From an uncultured Odoribacter sp. (lineage in GTDB: Bacteria; Bacteroidota; Bacteroidia; Bacteroidales; Marinifilaceae), in assembly GCA_905193145.1 (NCBI GenBank), contig CAJJNP010000026.1, positions 1-26,399 on the forward strand: DNA of 26,399 nt, read 5' to 3'. Every line of letters starts with the position of its first letter. The stretch's first letter is position 1. The notes under the pieces are model-generated. The model made no database searches, was not told the DNA's origin, and saw nothing but the letters and a program-made list of their open reading frames with translations. Shown in pieces: positions 9,127 to 15,496 of the stretch. The position numbers were made by a program, and so were the translations under genes.

Positions 9127-11691
9127 TTAATAAGTGTCGCAAATTTGTTTGATAGTGATTGCCGGTGTTTCGCCTTTCCTGATATCAGCTGAAGTAATGA
9201 CAATTTTTCTGCTTTCACCCGGCAACAGGTCAAAGAAATTGTCGCTGAAATGAGCGCCCTGCATGGGCACTTGGATAAATACATCTTTTGCCAGTTGTTT
9301 GCTGTTTAATGTGATTTCGCAACGTCCGTCAAAAGTTCTTGTCTTATAATCTATTTTTGCTTTCGGGAGATTCAAATCCTTTGTGCGGGCAAAATAGTGG
9401 GTATTCTCGGTGAGGATGTTGCCTTTACGGTCCTTTAATTTGACTGTCAGTATCCGGTCGGTTCTATCTTCGGGTGTCACCCATTGGCCTAATGGCTGAC
9501 TGAACACTTGTTTCACACTGTTTGCAGGGAGAGATACGGGCAGTTTCACACATTTCCCTTTCTTGCCCTGGAAGTCCGTCAACTGTAATTCCAGTGTCAG
9601 ATTCTCCTGTGTCTCCAAGAGGTCGGAGAAAAGATATACGGCGAGGGTGTCGCTTATGGATGTGATATTGGCATATACCGGAGCAAAGGCCTGTCTGGCA
9701 TGGTAGTGAAGGGCTTTCCAGTTGCCATAATAGTCGATGCTCGACCACGAAACAACGGGCCAGCTGTCGTTCAGCTGCCAATAGAGAGTACCCATGCAGT
9801 AGGGGCGGTTTCTGCGTTGTGCTTCTATGCAATGCCGGATTCCGCGTCCTTGAAGCACCAGTCCTACATATACAAAATCCTCAAATTTCTCCGGCACGAT
9901 GTAATCTCTCTCCATATAGGTTTTTATCAGACTGTTGCCGATACTGCTTTTCTGGTGGCCGTTCATTACCTCTGATTCAAGCTGGTAATCTTCCGGTGCT
10001 GCAAAAGTGGCAATGGTCTTCATTTCCGGGAAAGCCTGGAATCCGAATTCGCTGATAAAGCGTCCGAGTTCTGTGTCTGTTGATTCGAAGGGCTTCTTGC
10101 CATACCAGATTCCCCAGTTGTGGCTGTCGCCTGTTCCCCAGGTATGCGGACGTCCCCAGTTGGCAAAATAGGGGGATGAATGAACGTAAAATCTTCCACT
10201 GTCGAATTTTTCCACTTGGGCGGGGAGCAATTCTTCAAACAGCTTGCGGTAATCATGTTGGAATTGTTGATATACCTCCGGAGCAAAGCGGGATTGCCAG
10301 CCCCAATATTTGATGCCTTCCAGAATTTCGTTGTTGCCGCACCACATGGCCAGACAGGCATGATTGCGCAGACGCTTGATGTTATATTCCGCTTCCTCTG
10401 CCACACGTTTTAGAAAGGCAGGGTCGGCAGGGTAGCTGGTACAGCCGAACATAAAATCCTGCCATATCAGAATCCCGTTCTCATCAGCCAAATCATAGAA
10501 ACGGTCGTCTTCATAAACACCGCCTCCCCATACACGCACCATATTCATATTTGCCTCCTTGATATCGCTGAACAGTTTTTTGTATCGTTCTGTCGTTACA
10601 GCCGGCAGCAAGGCATCCGAAGGGATATAATTGGCGCCCTTGGCAAACATCGGTATCCCGTTCACCTCAAAATAGAACGATTCGCCGTGCTCGTCTTTTT
10701 CGTTTACCACCTTAATCGTACGCAATCCGATGCGTTGGGTGGTTTGGGCAATTGTTTTTGCATCGTTTATAATGCTGGCAGTCAGGTTATAAAGATGCGG
10801 TTTTCCCCATCCGTTGGGCATCCAGCGTTCCGGTTTTAGAATTTCAAGCGGAATCTCTATCAAATTCTTACCCGGCTGTAACTCAACGTCGCGGCTGACA
10901 GTCTGTGCCGGCTGGTCGCCGAGCGAGCAACGGATTTCCATTTTTACAGCTATCGGTTTGGTTGCAAGACTGTTAATCTCCAGTCTGTTGGCTATCGAGG
11001 CAGCCTCATCGGTTAGTGTGAGCTGTTCAATGTGATAGTCATCAATGGTTGCAATGTCAAACAGCCTAAGAGTAATGGGCCGCCAAACACCGCTGGTTAC
11101 CATGCGGATCCCCCAGTCCCAGCCGTAACTGTAGGGAGCTTTCCGGCTGAAAATGCTCACCCGCTTGTCGGAATGGTCGTTATCGGCAGGATATTCGAAT
11201 CCGTTGGTCTCCCATTGTGGCAGAGTCTGCTTGATGGGAGAGTGGAACAATATCTGCAGGCGGTTCTCACCCGGGCGCAGCACCTCCTTCACCGGCACTG
11301 TATAGCCGACAAACATATCATCGCTTTTCAGAATGAGCGAGCCGTTCAGATAAACATCGGCATACGTATCCAGGCCTTCAAAAACGAGCTGGGCGCCCTC
11401 CCTGGCAATCTGTTCGGGGGTCAGGGTGAAGCTGGTTTTATAAATCCAGTCTTTGTTTTCCACCCATTGAATCTTTTTTTCGTTCAATCCGTAAAAAGGG
11501 TCGGGCAGCAACTTGTGGCGGATTAAATCCTGGTGTACAGTTCCCGGTACAACGGCTTCCATCCAATTTCCGTTGCCGGCTTCAGAAAATGTCCATCCCT
11601 TGTTGATGGGAATGCACTCCACGGTCGATTGCTCTTGTCCGCATACTGCAAAGAAATGCGCAAGCAATAAAATAAGTATAGTATATTTCAT
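9127..11691 (-). CDS. GH2 beta-mannosidase, exported
   Basis: The 854-residue protein has a hydrophobic signal peptide (MKYTILILLLAHFFAVCGQ) and the GH2 order: sugar-binding domain (about 25-210), immunoglobulin-like domain (about 215-330), TIM barrel (about 335-640) and C-terminal beta domains. Glu455 in WCGNNE is the acid/base and Glu548 in FISEFGFQ the nucleophile. Their spacing of 93 residues equals that of the characterised Bacteroides beta-mannosidase BtMan2A (Glu462/Glu555), and the whole barrel resembles that enzyme. It would release the core beta-1,4-linked mannose of N-glycans or ends of mannan chains. It is the first gene of the four-gene operon. The assignment to beta-mannosidase rather than beta-galactosidase follows from GGGVYEDDRFYD and the overall similarity. 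Confidence 0.93.
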   Translation of the reverse strand: MKYTILILLLAHFFAVCGQEQSTVECIPINKGWTFSEAGNGNWMEAVVPGTVHQDLIRHKLLPDPFYGLNEKKIQWVENKDWIYKTSFTLTPEQIAREGAQLVFEGLDTYADVYLNGSLILKSDDMFVGYTVPVKEVLRPGENRLQILFHSPIKQTLPQWETNGFEYPADNDHSDKRVSIFSRKAPYSYGWDWGIRMVTSGVWRPITLRLFDIATIDDYHIEQLTLTDEAASIANRLEINSLATKPIAVKMEIRCSLGDQPAQTVSRDVELQPGKNLIEIPLEILKPERWMPNGWGKPHLYNLTASIINDAKTIAQTTQRIGLRTIKVVNEKDEHGESFYFEVNGIPMFAKGANYIPSDALLPAVTTERYKKLFSDIKEANMNMVRVWGGGVYEDDRFYDLADENGILIWQDFMFGCTSYPADPAFLKRVAEEAEYNIKRLRNHACLAMWCGNNEILEGIKYWGWQSRFAPEVYQQFQHDYRKLFEELLPAQVEKFDSGRFYVHSSPYFANWGRPHTWGTGDSHNWGIWYGKKPFESTDTELGRFISEFGFQAFPEMKTIATFAAPEDYQLESEVMNGHQKSSIGNSLIKTYMERDYIVPEKFEDFVYVGLVLQGRGIRHCIEAQRRNRPYCMGTLYWQLNDSWPVVSWSSIDYYGNWKALHYHARQAFAPVYANITSISDTLAVYLFSDLLETQENLTLELQLTDFQGKKGKCVKLPVSLPANSVKQVFSQPLGQWVTPEDRTDRILTVKLKDRKGNILTENTHYFARTKDLNLPKAKIDYKTRTFDGRCEITLNSKQLAKDVFIQVPMQGAHFSDNFFDLLPGESRKIVITSADIRKGETPAITIKQICDTY

Positions 11692-11711
11692 CTTGTATAG
11701 GTGTTTGCAGA

Positions 11712-11719
11712 CAAAAATA
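11712..11719 (-). promoter_or_regulatory. Candidate -7 element of the GH2-GH92-GH20-GH92 operon
   Basis: On the minus strand TATTTTTG matches TAnnTTTG, 20 bp before the GH2 ATG, in the only spacer between the FabH terminator and the operon. There is no clear TTTG at the -33 position, so an activator may be needed. Confidence 0.45.
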
Positions 11720-11734
11720 GTGCTTTTTCTTGTT

Positions 11735-11779
11735 TTGTAAAAATAAAAAAATTGGAAGGGAAATAGATATCCCTTCCAA
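11735..11779 (-). terminator. Rho-independent terminator of the tetR-KAS III unit
   Basis: A perfect 10-bp stem (TTGGAAGGGA at 11752-11761, TCCCTTCCAA at 11770-11779) has an 8-nt loop. Read on the minus strand it is followed by a run of T residues (complement of 11735-11751). It starts 33 bp after the KAS III stop and insulates the glycosidase operon from readthrough. Confidence 0.85.
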
Positions 11780-11811
11780 CGCCTTTATATAAATGTGGAA
11801 AATATGTTTTC

Positions 11812-12762
11812 CTAGAATTGCAATAACATGGCTCCGCATGAATAGCCGCCACCGAATACGGTGAGTCCTACCAGATCGCCTTCTTTAATCTTGTCTATAT
11901 TCTCTGACAACGAAATTGCACAACTGGGGCTACCGGTATTGCCTCGTTGTTCGATATTCATCAGGAAGCGATCTTCCGGTATATCAGTCTGTTTTGAAAT
12001 GGTTTTGATAATACGCTGGTTGGCTTGGTGAGAAGAAATCCAAGTCAAATCCTGCACTGTCTTTCCATAATTGCGGGTGACCTGCTCCAATGCATCCACC
12101 ATATAATGGCAGGCGTTTACAAATACATCTCTGCCTTCCGGCATTCCGATACCTCCGTGTTGGGGACGCAGATACACAGCTTCGGCGGCCTTTCCGATGT
12201 GGCCCAATCCGTGGGTGTAGATATCCACGATACGCGGGTCGTGTCCACTGCAATTCTGGGCGGAAACAAACAAGGCAACAGCACCGTCACCCCACAAGTG
12301 GCCGCTTTGCGGGTCTGCCTCGTTGGCATAGCCCGTATTGTGCTCAGCGCCGATAACCAATGCTTTGGTAGCTTTTCCCATGGCGAAATATCCTTGTACA
12401 ATCTCCATTGCATTGATAAACGAAGAGCAGGCAGAAGATACCGTAAGGCATTTTGCATTTTCAATATGATAGCGTCTTTGCACCATGTGCGAAGGCGTAG
12501 CGACAGTGTCGTAAGGTGAGTATGTAGCTGTAACAATTAAATCGACCTCTTCAATCGGGTAGGGTAAATCTTTTACTGCAATATCTACAGCCTTGATACC
12601 CATTGTATTGGTGTTTTCGTCTTCTCCGGCTTTGCTGCGGTTCTTGATACCTGTGCGGGAATAAATCCACTCGTCATCCAGCCCGTTTACTTCTTTAAAA
12701 TAACTGTTTGGAATAACATTCTCGGGCAAATAGTGACTCAATTTGTTAATATACAACTCCAT
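11812..12762 (-). CDS. Beta-ketoacyl-ACP synthase III family protein (FabH-like)
   Basis: The 316-residue thiolase-fold enzyme carries the complete KAS III triad: Cys112 in SSACSSFINAM, His245 in SSHQANQRI and Asn275 in RGNTGSPS. The C-terminal GGGYSCGAMLLQF is also typical. KAS III condenses an acyl-CoA with malonyl-ACP to start fatty-acid or specialised lipid synthesis. It sits 11 bp behind a TetR regulator and not beside plsX or rpmF, the usual company of the housekeeping fabH. It may therefore be an accessory paralogue with its own control. The primer it uses cannot be told from sequence, so no gene symbol is given. Confidence 0.85.
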   Translation of the reverse strand: MELYINKLSHYLPENVIPNSYFKEVNGLDDEWIYSRTGIKNRSKAGEDENTNTMGIKAVDIAVKDLPYPIEEVDLIVTATYSPYDTVATPSHMVQRRYHIENAKCLTVSSACSSFINAMEIVQGYFAMGKATKALVIGAEHNTGYANEADPQSGHLWGDGAVALFVSAQNCSGHDPRIVDIYTHGLGHIGKAAEAVYLRPQHGGIGMPEGRDVFVNACHYMVDALEQVTRNYGKTVQDLTWISSHQANQRIIKTISKQTDIPEDRFLMNIEQRGNTGSPSCAISLSENIDKIKEGDLVGLTVFGGGYSCGAMLLQF

Positions 12763-12773
12763 TGTCTATAGCA

Positions 12774-13370
12774 TTATTTTTGTGTTTCTTTTTTCAATAT
12801 GCCGTTAAACAACAGGTCGACGTATTCCCTCAGCGACTGATAGTTCCTTTTTCTGTTGCCGATAATGACAAACGGCTGTTCCAGACTCTTGAACATAATC
12901 AATAGCGTTTTGGCGAACGATGACGGATTATTTATATTAAATATCCCCATATCCTTGCCGTCTTGCAGAATGTGGGACAATAACTGTCTTTCCTTTACGT
13001 CAATCCTCTTCCTTAACTGCTCGATGCGTAGATTATAGAAGATAAAATCATACCGCAGATACTTATTATACCTCACCAGATTGTCCACCACATTGAAACG
13101 TGCCAGGATATACAGTTTTAATTTCCTGTCCGGCGGAAGCTGCGAGTCAGCCGCCTTCTGCAGTTTCTCGGTGATATTTTCAACCTGGTTTTCCACTACA
13201 TATTGGAAAATCTCATCCTTGCTCTTGAAGTGCATATATAAGGTACGTCGGCTCATATTGGCTGCTTTTGCAATATCGCTCATCGTAGCCTTATAAACAC
13301 TCATCTCTGCAAACAGTGCTTTCGCAACATGTATGATTTTACTCTTTGTTCTACTCAATTTTGTTCTCAT
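12774..13370 (-). CDS. TetR/AcrR family transcriptional regulator
   Basis: The 198-residue protein opens with a TetR DNA-binding domain: IIHVAKALFAE (helix 1), then MSDIAKAANMSRRTLYMHFKSKDEIF (about 30-55) as the helix-turn-helix. The rest is a mostly helical ligand-binding and dimerisation domain of unknown ligand. It is followed 11 bp later by the KAS III gene and is divergent from the YitT gene. Inverted repeats in the shared control region suggest that it represses its own operon and perhaps yitT. By analogy with FadR/FabR-type TetR proteins an acyl ligand is possible, but that is inference from the neighbour only. Confidence 0.9.
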   Translation of the reverse strand: MRTKLSRTKSKIIHVAKALFAEMSVYKATMSDIAKAANMSRRTLYMHFKSKDEIFQYVVENQVENITEKLQKAADSQLPPDRKLKLYILARFNVVDNLVRYNKYLRYDFIFYNLRIEQLRKRIDVKERQLLSHILQDGKDMGIFNINNPSSFAKTLLIMFKSLEQPFVIIGNRKRNYQSLREYVDLLFNGILKKETQK

Positions 13371-13391
13371 AGACTGCCGTGCAATGGTTTA

Positions 13392-13422
13392 ATTTGCACA
13401 CTCGTCAAAAATTTGTGCAAAT
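13392..13422. repeat. Inverted repeat ATTTGCACA/TGTGCAAAT in the tetR leader
   Basis: Perfect 9-bp arms at 13392-13400 and 13414-13422 are separated by 13 bp, so their centres are 22 bp apart, about two helical turns. The repeat begins 22 bp before the tetR ATG, inside its presumed 5' leader. It could be an operator or form a hairpin. Its half-site ATTTGC recurs in the palindrome at 13510-13523. Confidence 0.7.
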
Positions 13423-13449
13423 CTAATTATTTTTCCGGATATACAACTG

Positions 13450-13457
13450 CAAAGATA
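13450..13457 (-). promoter_or_regulatory. Candidate -7 element of tetR-KAS III
   Basis: On the minus strand TATCTTTG matches TAnnTTTG exactly, about 80 bp before the tetR start. The expected -33 position falls inside the dyad at 13466-13489. Confidence 0.55.
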
Positions 13458-13465
13458 CAATTTTT

Positions 13466-13489
13466 AAAATATGACATTTGTCATGTTTT
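13466..13489. promoter_or_regulatory. Probable operator dyad (core ATGACATTTGTCAT) between tetR and yitT
   Basis: The core at 13471-13484 has perfect 6-bp arms around a 2-bp centre. After one mismatch the symmetry continues as AAAA on the left and TTTT on the right. It covers the -33 regions expected for both divergent promoters, the classic place for an autoregulating TetR operator. Binding is inferred. Confidence 0.6.
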
Positions 13490-13506
13490 ATGATTAAACA
13501 CCTTGG

Positions 13507-13523
13507 TATATTTGCGCGCAAAT
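13507..13523 (+). promoter_or_regulatory. yitT candidate -7 element overlapped by palindrome ATTTGCGCGCAAAT
   Basis: TATATTTG at 13507-13514 matches TAnnTTTG and lies 33 bp before the YitT-family ATG. The perfect 14-bp palindrome ATTTGCGCGCAAAT at 13510-13523 overlaps it, so a protein bound there would block the promoter. Its ATTTGC halves are shared with the repeat at 13392-13422. Confidence 0.55.
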
Positions 13524-13547
13524 TGAAGATTTAATTTTTTTTATATC

Positions 13548-14519
13548 ATGAATGTTACAAAACCTTCTTTCTACAAGGAAAAAATTTTTTCAGCACAGTG
13601 GTTTAAGACCTGGGGCACACTGCTTTTGGGTTCGATGGTGATAGCATTAGGCTACACATTTTTTATGACTCCTTACCAGATTGTTCCGGGAGGTATTTAT
13701 GGTATTTCCACCATTTTGAATTGGAAATTGGGCTTCCCGATCGGTATGGCTGCTTTGTGTTTTAACTTGCCGTTAAGCTTGATCGGTTTTAAGATTTTAG
13801 GGCGTGATTTCGGATTCCGCACCTTTATATGCTTTTGGCTTGTAGCTTTGTTTGCCGACGGTTATCCCTGGTTGCTGGAGCATGTATTCGGTTATCCGTC
13901 AGAATTTGCACATGATCCGCTTCAACTTGTAAAGGGGGGTATTGCAAATCCCGATTCAGCTAAAGAAGGCGTATTGTTGGCTTGTATCTTTGGTGGAGTG
14001 GTGATTGGAATCGGAGCCGGATTGATTTTCAAGAGCCGTTCATCCAGCGCCGGAACCGACGTATTGGCAGCCGTATTGCACAAACTGACCCGCCGTCCGT
14101 TGGGAATGATGCAGATGACCGTTGACCTGATTATCGTTGTATTGGGATTCGTTGCATTCCCGGATTGGAAAACCCCGTTCTATTCCTTGATAACCATCTT
14201 CATTATGGGTAAAGTGATAGACATTGTAATCGGCGGTTACTCCAGCGACAAGACCTTCTTTATCATCTCGGAAAAAACAGAAGAGATCCGTCAATATATC
14301 CTTACTGAACTGCATCGTGGCGGTTCAATCGTGCCGGTAAACGGAATGTGGAACCGTCAGGAGAAAGAGATGATTATGACAGTAGTCAACCGCAAAGAGG
14401 TGACCACCCTTCAGCGTGCCATCCAGCACATCGATCCGAAAGCTTTCACCATGATTCTGAATGCACAGGAAATTATGGGTCAAGGTTTCAAACGCATGGA
14501 CTGGGACGATCAGAAATAA
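13548..14519 (+). CDS. YitT family membrane protein (DUF161 + DUF2179)
   Basis: The 323-residue protein has five or six membrane segments up to about residue 230 and a soluble C-terminal domain from about 233 to 315. Family signatures are MTPYQIVPGGIYGIS (40-54) and SRSSSAGTDVLA (163-174), as well as the DUF2179 region FFIISEKTEEIRQYI. YitT proteins are widespread integral membrane proteins with no settled function. It is divergent from tetR, with overlapping control elements, and is followed by its own terminator, so it forms a single-gene unit. Confidence 0.88.
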   Translation: MNVTKPSFYKEKIFSAQWFKTWGTLLLGSMVIALGYTFFMTPYQIVPGGIYGISTILNWKLGFPIGMAALCFNLPLSLIGFKILGRDFGFRTFICFWLVALFADGYPWLLEHVFGYPSEFAHDPLQLVKGGIANPDSAKEGVLLACIFGGVVIGIGAGLIFKSRSSSAGTDVLAAVLHKLTRRPLGMMQMTVDLIIVVLGFVAFPDWKTPFYSLITIFIMGKVIDIVIGGYSSDKTFFIISEKTEEIRQYILTELHRGGSIVPVNGMWNRQEKEMIMTVVNRKEVTTLQRAIQHIDPKAFTMILNAQEIMGQGFKRMDWDDQK

Positions 14520-14541
14520 AGTCTGAAAACATCGATACAGG

Positions 14542-14570
14542 TAGCCGGAAGAGATTCCGGCTATTTTTTT
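14542..14570 (+). terminator. Rho-independent terminator of yitT
   Basis: A perfect 9-bp stem (TAGCCGGAA / TTCCGGCTA) with the loop GAGA is followed by seven T residues. It lies 22 bp after the stop codon. Confidence 0.92.
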
Positions 14571-14644
14571 ACACCTGCTTTTGAAGTCATCTTTCTCCTT
14601 CACTTTTGTCCCGCTTTCCTCCCTCTTAAACTTATGTCAAATCC

Positions 14645-14694
14645 ATATCAAATATAACACAACTATATATCAAAGATAACAGACAGTTATCTTT
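14645..14694. repeat. Two direct and one inverted copy of an ATATCAAAGATAAC-type motif
   Basis: A 15-bp motif occurs at 14645-14659 (ATATCAAATATAACA) and again 22 bp later at 14667-14681 (ATATCAAAGATAACA), differing at one base. The second copy also forms a perfect 9-bp inverted repeat with 14686-14694 (AAAGATAAC agaca GTTATCTTT). The cluster lies just upstream of a good promoter for the next gene, so it is a candidate regulator-binding site. Otherwise 14571-14700 holds no gene. Confidence 0.6.
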
Positions 14695-14708
14695 AAATAT
14701 AATTTAAC

Positions 14709-14739
14709 TTGCATTTGCCTTATAAAAATGCTATATTTG
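14709..14739 (+). promoter_or_regulatory. Promoter of the DUF6266-like gene
   Basis: TTG at 14709-14711 and TATATTTG at 14732-14739, spaced by 20 bp, fit the Bacteroides -33/-7 pattern. The ATG at 14767 follows 27 bp after the -7 element. Confidence 0.65.
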
Positions 14740-14766
14740 GGTATGTCTAATCATTAACCAAATATT

Positions 14767-15405
14767 ATGGCAACAGGGAAATCAGTATTATTGGAAGGTT
14801 TGCGTGGCAAAATAGGGAATCTGGTATTTTATCGGGTTGGAGAAGAATTGCGTATACGTTCTAAAAGCAATCATTATAGGGATGCCAAGACTCCGGGTCA
14901 GCAGGCGCAGCGTTCTCGAGTAAAAGGGGTTGCTGCCTTATACAATGGGCTCTCCTCACAATTGTCGGTCTATTGGAAAGAGCAGTGTACCGGTACAAAC
15001 CTCACCGGTTACAACTTGTTTATGCGCAGCAATATCCGCCATGTCGGTTCGGATGGCAGTTTGCTCAATCCTCAGGATTTGGTGGTTGCGCAGGGCACAC
15101 TTCCACAACCGGCATCGGTGAAAGCGAAAATCACTTCGCAAGGTGTACTACGGCTTGCTTGGGATGCAAAAACAGCCGATTATGAGAATACGACAGACCG
15201 GTTGTGTATTGCTGTCTACGCTCCGAACAAAGAAGAGGCTCCCCGCATCTGGATTGTCGAATCCACCTCTGTCGAGCGAAATGCCGGCGCCTTCGACTGG
15301 TCAATTCCTCGTGATATTACGGGTCCTTTCTATCTCTACGGCTTTTTCAAATCCAAATTGACCAACGATATTTCTACCAGCTTTTACTTGGGTGCGGTGG
15401 AATAG
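14767..15405 (+). CDS. DUF6266-like hypothetical protein
   Basis: The 212-residue protein has no signal peptide or membrane segment. Its N-terminal half (GKIGNLVFYRVGEELRIRSK, then KTPGQQAQRSRVK) resembles the Bacteroidota DUF6266 family, in which a short beta-hairpin region with GKxGNxV is followed by an S/TPxQxAQR motif. The C-terminal half (about 105-212) looks like a beta-rich domain ending in FYLYGFFKSKLTNDIS and TSFYLGAVE. Function is unknown. It stands alone behind its own promoter, between the yitT terminator and the AlbA_2 gene. The family call is from memory of the motif and is moderate. Confidence 0.6.
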   Translation: MATGKSVLLEGLRGKIGNLVFYRVGEELRIRSKSNHYRDAKTPGQQAQRSRVKGVAALYNGLSSQLSVYWKEQCTGTNLTGYNLFMRSNIRHVGSDGSLLNPQDLVVAQGTLPQPASVKAKITSQGVLRLAWDAKTADYENTTDRLCIAVYAPNKEEAPRIWIVESTSVERNAGAFDWSIPRDITGPFYLYGFFKSKLTNDISTSFYLGAVE

Positions 15406-15496
15406 AGGAGGGAAATTCTTTCTGCAATACATTGACAGAGTTGAAGAAAGAGTGTACGCATTGTGGATTTTTGTAATATATTGGAAATTGTGAAAT

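Noticed and set aside
9117..9284. The 56-codon N-terminal extension of the GH92 lipoprotein frame
   Set aside because: It lies inside the GH2 coding region and would bury the clear lipoprotein signal starting at MKRYSYFY (9116).
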